Assembly: GCF_010389155.1 (NCBI RefSeq)
Contig: NC_057761.1
Location: 53,876,587 to 53,940,586 of the forward strand
Direction: 5' to 3'
Source: Erigeron canadensis
Lineage: Eukaryota > Streptophyta > Magnoliopsida > Asterales > Asteraceae
Length of the DNA stretch: 64,000 bases
Shown here: in pieces, positions 12,264 through 22,371 of the stretch
Layout of the letters: the number at the start of each line of letters is the position of its first letter
Position numbering within the stretch: position 1 is the stretch's first letter
Translations under genes and position numbers: made by a program
The notes under the pieces: model-generated
Database searches by the model: none
What the model was told of the DNA's origin: nothing
What the model saw: only the letters and a program-made list of their open reading frames with translations

Positions 12264-12596
12264 TTATTTCTTCATCTCATATACTGCTCTGACATTCATG
12301 ACGAACTCGTTGAAGGTGAAAACCGCATTAGCAAGTTGGTCAATAGCAAGTTGAATTTTGTCGTACTTCCCTTGCAAATAAGTGAAGTATTGACACTCAA
12401 GCTCAGTACAATGCCCTGTTTGTATATAACGGATTTGTTCAAGACACCATTTCTTTTTCGCTGCCCATTTTAGACCAATTTCAACAATTTTCTCTTTGGA
12501 CTTCTGATGGCCGAGGATATCAGTCATGATACTGTCATTCACTTAATCGACAGTTATTGGCGGTTTATATTTAGGGATTCTTGATGAAGAAGCCAT
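12264..12596 (-). pseudogene. small helical protein reading frame with one in-frame TAA
   Basis: From an ATG at 12596 the frame reads MASSSRIPKYKPPITVD, then TAA at 12543-12545, then continues open as VNDSIMTDILG to a final stop at 12264. The part after the stop is rich in charged and aromatic residues and predicted helix. It aligns with the plus-strand frame at 12909-13331 (IMTDI/IMADI, then DKIQ opposite DKI-stop), so the two are paralogues pointing away from each other. The stop falls opposite a Glu codon of the relative. Function unknown. A short active protein starting further inside is possible but unsupported. Confidence 0.5.
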
Positions 12597-12649
12597 TGTA
12601 GATGTATAAAAGTTTGTGTTTTGGTAAGAAATATCTGATAAGGAGCCAA

Positions 12650-12658
12650 TATTTATAG
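12650..12658 (-). promoter_or_regulatory. TATA box of the minus-strand reading frame
   Basis: CTATAAATA on the minus strand, about 55 bp upstream of the ATG at 12596. Well placed for a core promoter. Confidence 0.55.
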
Positions 12659-12799
12659 ATAAACTAAAAGACACTCCTCCAACGTTCGAATTCAAAATAT
12701 TTACACAATTAATCCCTCCGATGTTCGAATTCAAAATATTTATAATTTTAGTCCCTCAAACGGTCAAAAATTCAAAAACAATTACACTTTCAGTCCCTG

Positions 12800-12830
12800 A
12801 ACGGCTAGTTGGATTACCAGGCTATAAATA
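12800..12830 (+). promoter_or_regulatory. AACGGCTAG motif and TATA box of the plus-strand reading frame
   Basis: AACGGCTAG at 12800-12808 and CTATAAATA at 12822-12830, roughly 80 bp before the ATG at 12909. With 12650-12658 this makes a divergent promoter region of about 310 bp that also carries repeated TTCAAAATATTTA and AGTCCCT motifs. Confidence 0.55.
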
Positions 12831-12908
12831 CCAACCCATAGCAGAATTCAGTTGCATCCTCATACCCATTTTCATTATTTTACAAACCCACTAACTCTTT
12901 CTAACCAA

Positions 12909-13331
12909 ATGGCGTCCTCATCATCAAACAAGAATGTTCATCGACCTCGTTTGACTGAACAAGAGATGAAAACACGAATTATGGCTGATATCAAAGAGGA
13001 TACCCTCCTTCAAACTGAAGTCTCTAACCAAATGGGTTACCTACGGGAGAAAAGGCGACAATGCGAGCATCGGCTTGAGGCAATACAAGCACCAGGCCGC
13101 AAGGTCTCGAAGCACGAAGAGACATATTCTATGTTTCCGCAGGATAAGATCTAGAAGATAAATAGGGTGGTCGATGACGTTTTTAACGCTGGTCACACGT
13201 TGGGTGACCAGTGCACCTGGGCCGAATCGTATCACGACAACTGCGGGGAAGGCAAAAGTACTTGGGAAATCAAATACCCGCAACACGACAAGTGGTGGGC
13301 GGATGTGCAAAATCGAGCTTTAAATTTATAA
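12909..13331 (+). pseudogene. small helical protein reading frame with one in-frame TAG
   Basis: The frame starts MASSSSNKNVHRPRL, runs 81 codons to TAG at 13152-13154, then stays open in the same frame for 58 more sense codons to TAA at 13331. The downstream part (KINRVVDDVFNAGHTLGDQC, later a WEIKYPQHDKWWADVQ segment) looks like real protein. Alignment to the minus-strand paralogue puts the TAG opposite a Gln codon, consistent with a single C-to-T change. The most upstream ATG at 12852 is not favoured: ATG 12909 matches the MASSS start of the paralogue and sits at normal distance from the TATA box. Either a recent pseudogene or a readthrough gene. Confidence 0.5.
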
Positions 13332-13339
13332 AACTAAAA

Positions 13340-14830
13340 CTACCCAAAAACTCACTACTGCGCACTCACGGGCAGTGGACCCGATCGTTTGTAATATAGT
13401 TAAGAGATAAGTCTGAGTTCGTTCTCAGGGATTGGAAATGATTAGTTGCTTATGAAATGGTTTGAAAAACGGGTGTTGCTTCGAAAATCCTCTTGACAAA
13501 TAAAGTAAATAGGTTTGCAAAATAGTTGCATAAATTTAAAAAAAAACTTCAGACAATATAATTAAAAGTCATCCACCTTGACTTCCCTCGACTTCAAATG
13601 TGATTGCATTTAATGAAGAAAAAATTTTCTAGAGTTTAAAGATAATCGTGACAAGATTAAGCTACTCACGTGGTACCACCAACCGTGAACAAATTATCGA
13701 ATCACCTAACTACTAGTCGAATTACCCAAGCCGGTACCACCAAAACTAAGACAATTCTTCTAACAATCAGTTTTATTGACTATCAAATTATCAATTGAAC
13801 CTATGTGACAATAGCGTGGTACCACCAACCGATATCAATCACGTTGACAAAATTAATCTTTTCTTAAAATGATATTCACTATCATACCATGAACTAATGA
13901 TAATTACTTATAGACAAGTAACCGTTTTAAAATCACACACACATTCAACTGGTACCACCAATGAAAAATCATATGCAACCAATATCAAAATTGAGTTAAC
14001 ATCATCAAGGTCACAGAACAACGATAATTAAATAAACCCTTTTTAATTAAAAAATATTGCAATCACATTATCCGTCTAGTTTCATCAAGGTGGATGATTA
14101 AACGTTTAGCCACTCATAATCAATTCACAATAATAAATAAAATAGAAGAGAAACATGATGTACCAATCGTTTGAAGAAACTAAAATGCAAGACAATAAGT
14201 AGATACGATCTAGATGGGTGCCCGTGAATCTTCAACGAATCCGCCTAAGAAATAATCTTGATTGGAGGAAGAAGAACCCTTGTAGAACAGCTCCTAGAAA
14301 GATTTTTGATAGCCAATTTTCGACCTAGGGTTTTCTATTTATACTCCTCCAAAATCTGATGCAAAAACAAGGCAAGTCTGATTCTCCCGTGCACCCACTG
14401 CGGCGCAGTGGGGTTGAGACTTCCCTCACTGCGGCGCAGTGAGGTATTATTTGACTTTGACTTCCGCTGACTGCGGCGCAGTGGTTCGTGTGACCACCAC
14501 TGCGGCGCAGTATGAATCCACGACTTCTTTTCTTCTTAACCAGACTGCGGTGCAGTCCTTCTGTTGCCATCCCCACTGCGGCGCAGTGGGGCAAATCCCA
14601 TTAAACTCCGTGGATCTGGGCTGCGGCGCAGTGGGCTAGTGCATCCCCACTGCGGCGCAGTGAACACTTGTACAGATCCACTTCTTTCGATCTCGATTAC
14701 TCGTCAAACTCTGCCGTCTCTTCCACTCAATTCAACTCTCAACATCATATTGCACTTCTGGGCCAATAATCATCCGAAAATGTACCAAATGAACGCGTAT
14801 CCTGTTTAGAGCCTGTAAATAATAACAAAC
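13340..14830 (-). repeat. unclassified repeat unit with antisense TATA box and two palindrome arrays
   Basis: Holds four GGTACCACCAA motifs (13672, 13733, 13818, 13951), a minus-strand TATA box GTATAAATAG (14335-14344) and eight CTGCGGCGCAG-type palindromes (14398-14660). The order resembles an LTR read on the minus strand: enhancer repeats, TATA, then transcribed part. No TG...CA ends or target duplication were found, so the outer limits are approximate and the class is open. Confidence 0.4.
14398..14660. repeat. array of eight CTGCGGCGCAG palindromes
   Basis: Copies start at 14398, 14429, 14471, 14500, 14545 (one base different), 14576, 14621 and 14650. Spacings alternate 31, 42, 29, 45, 31, 45, 29, so pairs recur about every 74 bp. 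The intervening bases differ. It is not a CRISPR: the repeat is too short and the host is a plant. Confidence 0.85.
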
Positions 14831-14899
14831 ACCATAAACGCGCCAAATGCATACAAAAACGACTTAAAACATATAGTAAAATGGCCAATAATGATGTGG

Positions 14900-16069
14900 G
14901 TAATGAGTATAAATTAGTCACATCATGGCAAACGAAAGCGCTTACCGTGGCTTAGAGAAAATGTCAATCAAAGATGATGAAGATGAAGAGTATTTCTTAT
15001 CATTATGTATTTCGTGTTTTAATCAAGTACTATGTTTTTTTTTTGTCTTTTTTATTGTAATGTGTTTTGATAATCAAATGTGTTTGATTATTAAAAAAAT
15101 ACAAATTCTCTTCTTCACATACATAAATATATACTACACATATACAAATAAAATCAAAAGAAAAGAAAAAACAAAAAAATACAAAACAAAATCAAAAGAA
15201 AACAAAAAAAAAAAAGTTGGCCCACCTCCTTCCTTTTCCCTCCATCGTCCGAGTTCCACCCATCGAAGGGGAGCCATCGACGAACTCCACGAACACTCGC
15301 TGCCAACGGACTCCTTCGTCGACGAGCGTGAGGAAGAGCCACGAACAAGCCATTGGCTGAGGCCTTATACTACCCACTTCTTCCACTATTCATTAATTAT
15401 TTTATCCCTTTTTGTTTTTTTTAATACAAAATTAAACTAAGTTAAATTATAAATATCATACTATTTTAATAAAAATCTAGATACAAGTTTTGAGGGTTAG
15501 AAGTAGAATTTTTAAAACTAAAATAATTATTTCGTAACTGTACAAAACGTCCAGGGGTTAAATGATAAATGCAAAAAAAGTCTAGGGGTTAAAACTCTAA
15601 TTAATATTAAATTATTTTATATTATATACTCATCTTCTTCATGTACAATATATACATACATATATGTATACAAATTTCAGAAACTTTTCTTTTTTTTATT
15701 TCGGAAGCTTAATTGGCCCAGCAGACCCCACCTCCACACCAAAACGCTCGTCCAAACTTGGAATGAACCACCGTGACGCAGGGAAAGACGCAGTCGTGCT
15801 ATTTTCGTCTTCTCTTGGTTTCGCGTCGGACGCCGGCCGATGTCCGTATAAGGACCGGCCTTAGAAAGGAAAAAAGATTATCAACCCCTATAATCCAAAT
15901 CTACAATTATCCTTAATATCACCTAATGGTTAGATATTTTGATGTCATATAAAAAATCGCTTGTTTAAAATCTCCATATATATAGATAAAAACATCTTAA
16001 GGATGATAAAATAAATAATGGGGTGCAAACCAAATCATAAAGTTCAGAGTTAAGTTATATACATCTAAA
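14900..16069. other. gene-free stretch with two GC-richer islands
   Basis: Islands at about 15215-15370 and 15710-15865 stand out from the AT-rich background. The second ends in a hairpin with GGCC/GGCC arms at about 15836-15862. No gene family recognised in any frame. Confidence 0.4.
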
Positions 16070-16356
16070 CAAGCATGGTACTCGCGCAATGTGAAGACAA
16101 TGACAGTGACAATGATGTGGTGGCATCGACAGATGGTGACGGCGCCAACGCCGGTTGGTGGTGGCAAATGCATCTAAGTAGTGTATGTATTTGATATAAT
16201 GATATATGATTTAAAAGAATATTGGATATCTTTTACAGTAGAAGATAGTGGAATGATTATGTAAGTTAATTCATTAAGAGTAAAATGGTAATTTCATATG
16301 TCATCGAAATCTTAACTTTTCAATATGGGGATATAACTTCTATATAGTAGTATAGA
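16070..16356 (-). mobile_element. mini-Helitron, family H2, degraded 3' end
   Basis: On the minus strand the 5' end is A|TCTATACTACTATATAG and the 3' end carries the stem region next to CTTG where relatives have CTAG. Inside is a GGTGGTGGC/GGTGACGGCG-rich stretch shared with 21193-21464 and partly with 52543-52874. Confidence 0.5.
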
Positions 16357-16442
16357 TGAACGATTCATTCTTTTTTAACTACATGAAGAGAAAACCTAGC
16401 TTTTCTATATGTTTAAAATTCAAATACTTTTTTTTGTTTTAT

Positions 16443-16545
16443 TTTTTGAACGGAAAAAAATTATATATATGACTAAAATAAAAAACTTGAACCAAAACTT
16501 TGAATTTAGTCATATATATATATATATATTTTTCCGTTCAAAAAA
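16443..16545. repeat. inverted repeat of about 35-bp arms
   Basis: TTTTTTGAACGGAAAAA...TATATATATGACTAAA is mirrored after about 28 bp by TTTAGTCATATATA...TTTTTCCGTTCAAAAAA. The arms differ mainly in the length of the AT run. It abuts the LINE fragment to its right. Confidence 0.75.
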
Positions 16546-16563
16546 GAAATATCACTGTCATTT

Positions 16564-17001
16564 ATAATAAATGGCTTGATATTCAAATTCATGTCCATCT
16601 TAACTTCATGGAGATTATTCAGTTGGTGGACAACAACTACAACGATAAGTATTCTAAGTTGATCATTTATGTTACTTGGTGGGAATTGTGAAGATTTCGG
16701 AATGATGCCAAATTTAATCCATCCAAAAAACGTGACATATTTCTGTTCAATTCTATTATTACCTTTTCTTATTTGTGGTTTTCTAATAGATTTAAGAAAC
16801 ATAAGTTTTCATGGGAAGAATGATTGGAGAACCCTCTTTTGTATTCACATGTCGGAGTGTTATAGCTAGCTGATCATGCAGATAGGAGATGTTGTATTGT
16901 TAACTCTTTAATTGTATATGTATATGTACTTTTGACTTCTAGCATCTTGCTAGTTGTTATTTAATATAAAACTATTGTTCAAATATATATATATATATAT
17001 A
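16564..17001 (+). mobile_element. 5'-truncated LINE with target duplication
   Basis: One frame gives YVTWWEL, stop, RFRNDAKFNPSKKRDIF and later KFSWEE, stop, LENPLLYSHVGVL, the usual end of plant LINE reverse-transcriptase ORFs; both stops are TGA where Trp is expected. A 3' UTR ending TTGCTAGTTGTT...GTTCAAATATATAT follows. ATATCACTGTCA occurs on both sides (from about 16549 and about 17000), a 12-bp target duplication typical of target-primed insertion. Confidence 0.75.
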
Positions 17002-17014
17002 TCACTGTCAACTA

Positions 17015-18142
17015 CTTGCTAGACACCTGATCTAGCCGAGTATGCTACATATACATACCTACAACAATATCTAGAAAAAAAAAAGAAATTAGTTTTAAAA
17101 TGTTATAGTTAAAATATCATTTATTCATTTTGTTCAACAAATTCTGACAAAATCTTTTTGAGCAACGTTACGCTTACAGATAATTATTTACAAATTAACA
17201 TATAGTCCAATAGAACATGAGAGAGGATTAAAAAAAAACAATTTATTTTGTTCCAATTTAGTGTGTAAACTTTGTTTATACTAATTTGTTTGTACTTAAT
17301 TGTAGCATTTGTCAAAAAAAATTATGTAGTCGTAACCTAATATTGAATTAGTTCAAAAATCAAAATCCAATCTCAAAACTTTAAAAAATTTAAAAATCTA
17401 TTTAGTATTATGATATTATCTTCTATTTCAATGATAAGGTTGTCGTTAAATCCTTAACTTCTTAACAATAACCTATGGCCGGGACATATTAAAAATATTA
17501 AGATTGTGGGATATAAAAGGATAAGCAGAAGAAACTACTAACATTACCTAAATCTATATAAAAAATGGCGATAATTTTAAGAATCATACAACTATGGATA
17601 TGTTATAATTGGAAACTTTAGAAATAAAGGTGACCAAAACTCAGAGCCAATTTATGTAGCATAAAAACGTAAAATTGTTGCAGACCGATGGTAATTACAC
17701 ATGTCTACCTATTATTATTGAACGACTTATACTAATAAATAATAATAACAAAAGGAAAGAAAAACTAAATTGGGTATAATTAATAATGTACCACATGTTT
17801 TCCGAAATCATACTTAAATTGTAGAAAATGATAATGAGTAAGTTGAAAAGAAAATGATGATAGTATTAATAAGACGCTATTGATAAAAAAAAAAACATAA
17901 TAAAAGGATTAAAGTTTAAATTTAGAAGACGATGTCATCAAACAATTAAATAAAAAAAATAATTATTAAAAAAAGTTTTTATGATGCCAATTGCAAGGTA
18001 AGGTTTTTTTGAAAAATAATTATGTTATCCAAAAATTTTCTTTATTTGTATAATAGATAACCTATAATTTTTCATACATTTAATTATTATTATCGACAAC
18101 TTTAAGAAAATTCACTAACAAAAGCTACTTTATAGATTGTAA
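17015..18142. other. gene-free AT-rich stretch
   Basis: No coding sequence, RNA gene or bounded repeat recognised on either strand. Confidence 0.4.
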
Positions 18143-18200
18143 CTAGTAACTTTACCCGCTGCGTGTTGCGGCGGCGCACACGAAACTACCGATTCTTCTT
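18143..18200 (-). mobile_element. Helitron 3' end (other end not located)
   Basis: On the minus strand: stem CCGC...GCGGG, then TAAAGTTACTAG before a host T. The element must extend to the right, but its 5' TC end was not identified. Confidence 0.5.
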
Positions 18201-20900
18201 TACAGTCGTCCAATACAACGTAAAAACATCGATCTTTGTAGAATTATATTGTTGTTGACATGCAATGTCAATAATTAATTACATGAGAAAAAACACACAC
18301 AACTTCCATAAATGTCATCAAATGCAAGCGAAAAGAGAAAACGTATAAGCTGCAATGAGAAAACGTATAAGCTGCAATGCATGTGTACAAATCACCATGA
18401 TCGACTTCTCTTTTGCATAATGCATACAATAATGATGCAAATATTACTCGGAAACTGATGATGGTAATTTTAAGTAAAAAAAAGTGTAGTGTGCCATATT
18501 CAAGATATTGCACATTATTGTCAAGTTCTTCAAAATCACAAACAAAGCACTCCCCTATCAAGTAGTTAACTTTTGTTACTACAGAATTAATGTTATTGGT
18601 GAATAATTGACCCAAATATACATAAAAAAAAGTCACATATCAATGCGCATTATTTACAATTAAAAATTAGCATCCTGTCTTTTACAGTAACTATGTGTTA
18701 TTGTTGAGGATCAACATTGAGAAATAAGTGGTAAAAAGATAAAAAGATAGTCAACTGAAAGGGCAAAGTTAGTATTCATATTCTATAACTTACAATTTAA
18801 GAAATAATAAACTCGTGCGTTGCTGCGGAACATACTATTTACATGACAAATGTATGGATGTAAACAAATAGTTTTAGTGTAATATAGATACATTTATGTC
18901 GAATACTCGAAACCAAATCTAAAAGATATATACAACAAAACATGTAACAGTAGTAAAAATGTCGCGTAAAAATAATAACATTAATAAATATATAAAAACA
19001 TGTAACAAAAAAACTATATAAATGCAAATAAAGAGATGACATTTTGACGATGGTGATATAGCATAATGTCTTTTTTTAAATGTAAATGAAGTTAAGACGT
19101 AACTATGATAAAAATTATTATGTATTAAAACGTTATATGAAGAAACAAAAAAAAGATATATTAAATTTTTTTAGCGATAATATTGTAAAGTATAAAAAAT
19201 CTTTGATAGAAACATTAGAACCCAAAAGTTTGATTTCAAAATAATGAAAACGAAAACGTAGACGAAAAACAAAAGTTAAAAGATAGGCAGTTTAACGGAT
19301 AAAAAATTTTAAAAAAGTCAAAAGTAAAGCATATAAAGTATAGGGGGTAAAAGTGACAAAAATCAAAAGTTAAAAGGGTTGTACATCATACATATAGTCT
19401 TGTACATAACCAAAAGTAAAACATATAAAATATAGGGGTAAAAGTGATAAAAACCAAAAAGTATATATTGTTGTACATAGCTAAAAATAAAAGATATATA
19501 AAATATAGGGGGTAAAAGTTACAAAACTAAAAGTGAAAAAGGATTGTATATCATGCATAAAGTCTTGTACATAGCATATTGTATTTTAACCCGACGTTGT
19601 CCGGGAGATATAATAATACATAAAATGTAATAAAAGGTACTACACAAACGATATAAACGAATGTAAGAAAGTATTTAAAATTGATGGTCATTTAGTTGTA
19701 GCGGAAACACTATACGAATAGTAAAAAACGTTTTATACTGAATTTGAAGAATATAATCAAACCAAATGTTTAAAGGTAAAACCATAAATTGTGTAAATAT
19801 GGTTTAATAGAAACATGGGAACCCAAAACTTTGGTGTAAAAATTTGAAAATTATAACTTTTATGGTGGCAAAAGATACTATATAGAAACTTTAATGTGGA
19901 ATATTGAATAGAAGCAAAGTCAAAAGGTTATGTAATAAAAAAATTAAAATTTAAGAGGTAAAAGTGAATATTATTAAAAGTAAAGAAGTATTATACTTTA
20001 GACATTAAAACTTGTAAATTTCAAGTTGGTTTTTAGAAGATATATAATGTTATCTTTAACGTACAATCCTCAAAGCCTTAATTTCTGAGTAACCTAAACA
20101 GAATGTAATTAAAGGAAATTCAGGAAAAAATCTCATAATTTTGTTACTTAAAAACTTGTTGAATTTAAAACCTAAATCAACGATGTATCCACACAATTCT
20201 AGACAATTGCCAATTGAGTTGTGCATTGAGGTGAGTAAATTGTTCTCTTACGTTAAATGTAGGCAATGATATCTACTTTGTCGGAATATAAAATATTATC
20301 AAAAAGTTTGAAACCACCAGTTTAATGATATTTGTAATGGACTGCATGATAATAAGCCAAGGCAACTTGCAATTAAACATAAATCATCCTCATGCTCAAT
20401 GTGTACTACAATAATTGTTTTTGTTGTATTAATTTAAAATAATTTTTGAAGGACCCAACCCAACACCATATAAAACAAATGTATACTCCGTATTATAGTA
20501 TCTACGTAAGTAAATATGCACACATATTTACGTAATTAATCTTAATCAAGTACTTGTATTGAATTTCGTTATCCTTGAGATGGGGCAAGAAGAGTGCGAG
20601 AAGGGACATGTCATATTGTCACATACCTGTTTGGGACCATTACTTTGGACCATAGTCACTAAACTGTGTTTGTTAAAATTGACATTTATTGCGACAAATT
20701 TTCTTCCGCCGGTTTTATTTTAAGTATTCGGTTTAACTTTTAAAATCTTTTTTATTTAAGGAAATGCTAAATAAGGGCGGCATTTAACATGAATAAAAAA
20801 TTTACATTTTTCATATTAAAAATTCAAAATGTTTTAAATTTTATGCAAGTGTATAACTATTTAATGCATCTTAATTGTAAAATAAGGTTGTTTTTAGCAA
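18201..20900. other. AT-rich gene desert with decayed repeats
   Basis: No gene. Helitron-like stems without a clean CTRR end occur near 18810 and 19595. The phrase TATAGGGGGTAAAAGTGACAAAA and close variants recur at about 19338, 19432 and 19505, so a decayed tandem or repeated unit of about 80-95 bp is likely there. Confidence 0.45.
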
Positions 20901-20929
20901 AAATCTTTATTTAATTTCAACTATAAATA

Positions 20930-20975
20930 CTTTATATATTTAAACAGTCGCGCATCGTGCAGGTAAAAAACCTAG
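20930..20975 (+). mobile_element. Helitron 3' end (plus strand)
   Basis: CGCGCATCGTGCAGG stem, TAAAAAA spacer, then CCTAG before T. The matching start upstream was not located. Confidence 0.5.
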
Positions 20976-21192
20976 TGAAATATATAGTAAAATATATATT
21001 TATTGATAAAATTAATATCAATAAAAAGTATTTTTAAAATGTAATATATTAAAATATTTTATATTAAGTGTCATACAACATAAATAAAAAAAAATTAGGA
21101 TAAAATCTAAAAAGCAAAAACGTAAAATGTTAAATTATGATATTTAAAATGAGAAGGGAAAATATAAGAGAAGATAATCAATACTATTACAA

Positions 21193-21464
21193 CTAGAATG
21201 GTACCCGCGCAATACGGCGGTGATGTGGTGACAGGTGGTGGTGGTGGCGGCGTGTGTCAGTAGCAGCGCTGGCGATGTAATGGCGGCGACGGTAGCAATA
21301 ACGAATGTTGGCGTGCGACGGTAGTGTCGACGATGGTAGTGACGACGACGATTGGTGGTGGCGGCGGCGACAAGTAGTGTAAGTTATTGATGTAATGTGG
21401 TTTTGATGAATTGTGGAATATTAAAACTTAAAATTCAACAAAATGAGTTTTGCTTTATAATATA
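21193..21464 (-). mobile_element. mini-Helitron, family H2
   Basis: On the minus strand it ends CCGCCGTATTGCGCGGGTACCATTCTAG before T, and begins near 21464 with TATATTATAAAGC. The interior is a GGTGGTGGTGGCGG-type trinucleotide-rich run, unlike its AT-rich surroundings. The right end abuts the 3' end of the H1 copy at 21466. Confidence 0.6.
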
Positions 21465-21465
21465 A

Positions 21466-21899
21466 CGAGAGTAAGTACCCGTGCGTTACAGCGGTAAGAT
21501 GGTGGGGGTGATAGGTCATAGAGTGTGATGAGTCATAGAGTGTGATAGCTAAATACCTTAACCGTATGGGTTCCGCCATCGGATTTAAAAATTCGTCAAA
21601 ATTATTTCGAATGACATCTCTAATGAAAGAGCATGAAGTTTTAAGAACACCCATATAAATTTTTTAATTTATCGATGTACAGTTTTTGAGATCAAAGATA
21701 TTGAATGAATTGGAGGAATAAATGATTTATGAAGGAGAGAGAAAAAAAATGATTTGTTGAAATTTAAGGAGAGAGAAAGAGTATTATAGTTATTTTAGGT
21801 AAATATAAAATAGATATGGAGGACATTTTAAGAAAGTAAATGTTAAAACTTAAAAATTAGATAGAGAGAATTCGCTTTATAATATATTATAGATATAGA
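21466..21899 (-). mobile_element. non-autonomous Helitron, family H1, copy 3
   Basis: Third copy of the family at 341-801 and 1386-1862. It ends CGCACGGGTACTTACTCTCG|T on the minus strand and begins in TCTATA repeats near 21893-21899. The 77-residue ORF in it lies in the same segment as the copy-2 ORF but is not considered a gene. Confidence 0.65.
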
Positions 21900-22371
21900 T
21901 ATTAATATAATATAGATGAGATTGATAATTAGATTAGATTTTTACCGTAGATTTTTGTGGGTTGAAATTGTTAAGAATATTTTAGGTACATTCAATGGAT
22001 AAATGAGAAAAATGTTGAATTCGTAAGGATAATTTAGGTATTTCAAAATCTTAATTAAGTAAGGAGGGGGTTGAGTTTGTTTTATTATGTATTATAAATA
22101 TCTTTGATAATCACATATATACTTAACAAAATTAAATTAAATATATTCATATAGTAGATCATGTGCAATTGTGCACAATTAATTGTTTTTATCTCTTTAT
22201 TTGTGTGAAAAAGAAACATAATGTAGCTTTAGAGTACGTGGTAAGACTCCTATTTAAATTTTATAATTCTTATTAGTTACTATAATAAAGGAGTTGGATG
22301 TGAACATGGTTTTTTGTTTTTATCTCTGTTTTCAATATAAATATGAGAATTAGCAATTATAATATAAAATA

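Noticed and set aside
14398..14660. Regular short repeats suggesting a CRISPR array
   Set aside because: Repeat is 11 bp, palindromic, spacers are unequal in a two-beat pattern, the DNA is from a plant nucleus, and there are no cas genes.
15836..15866. GGCC-armed hairpin followed by CCTTAG, resembling a Helitron 3' end
   Set aside because: The terminal bases do not fit CTRR or the CTCG seen in the H1 family, and no matching start or second copy was found.
18839..19042. AT-rich minus-strand ORF with hydrophobic residues
   Set aside because: Phe/Tyr/Ile-rich translation is what AT-rich random DNA gives; no conserved motif and no plausible promoter.
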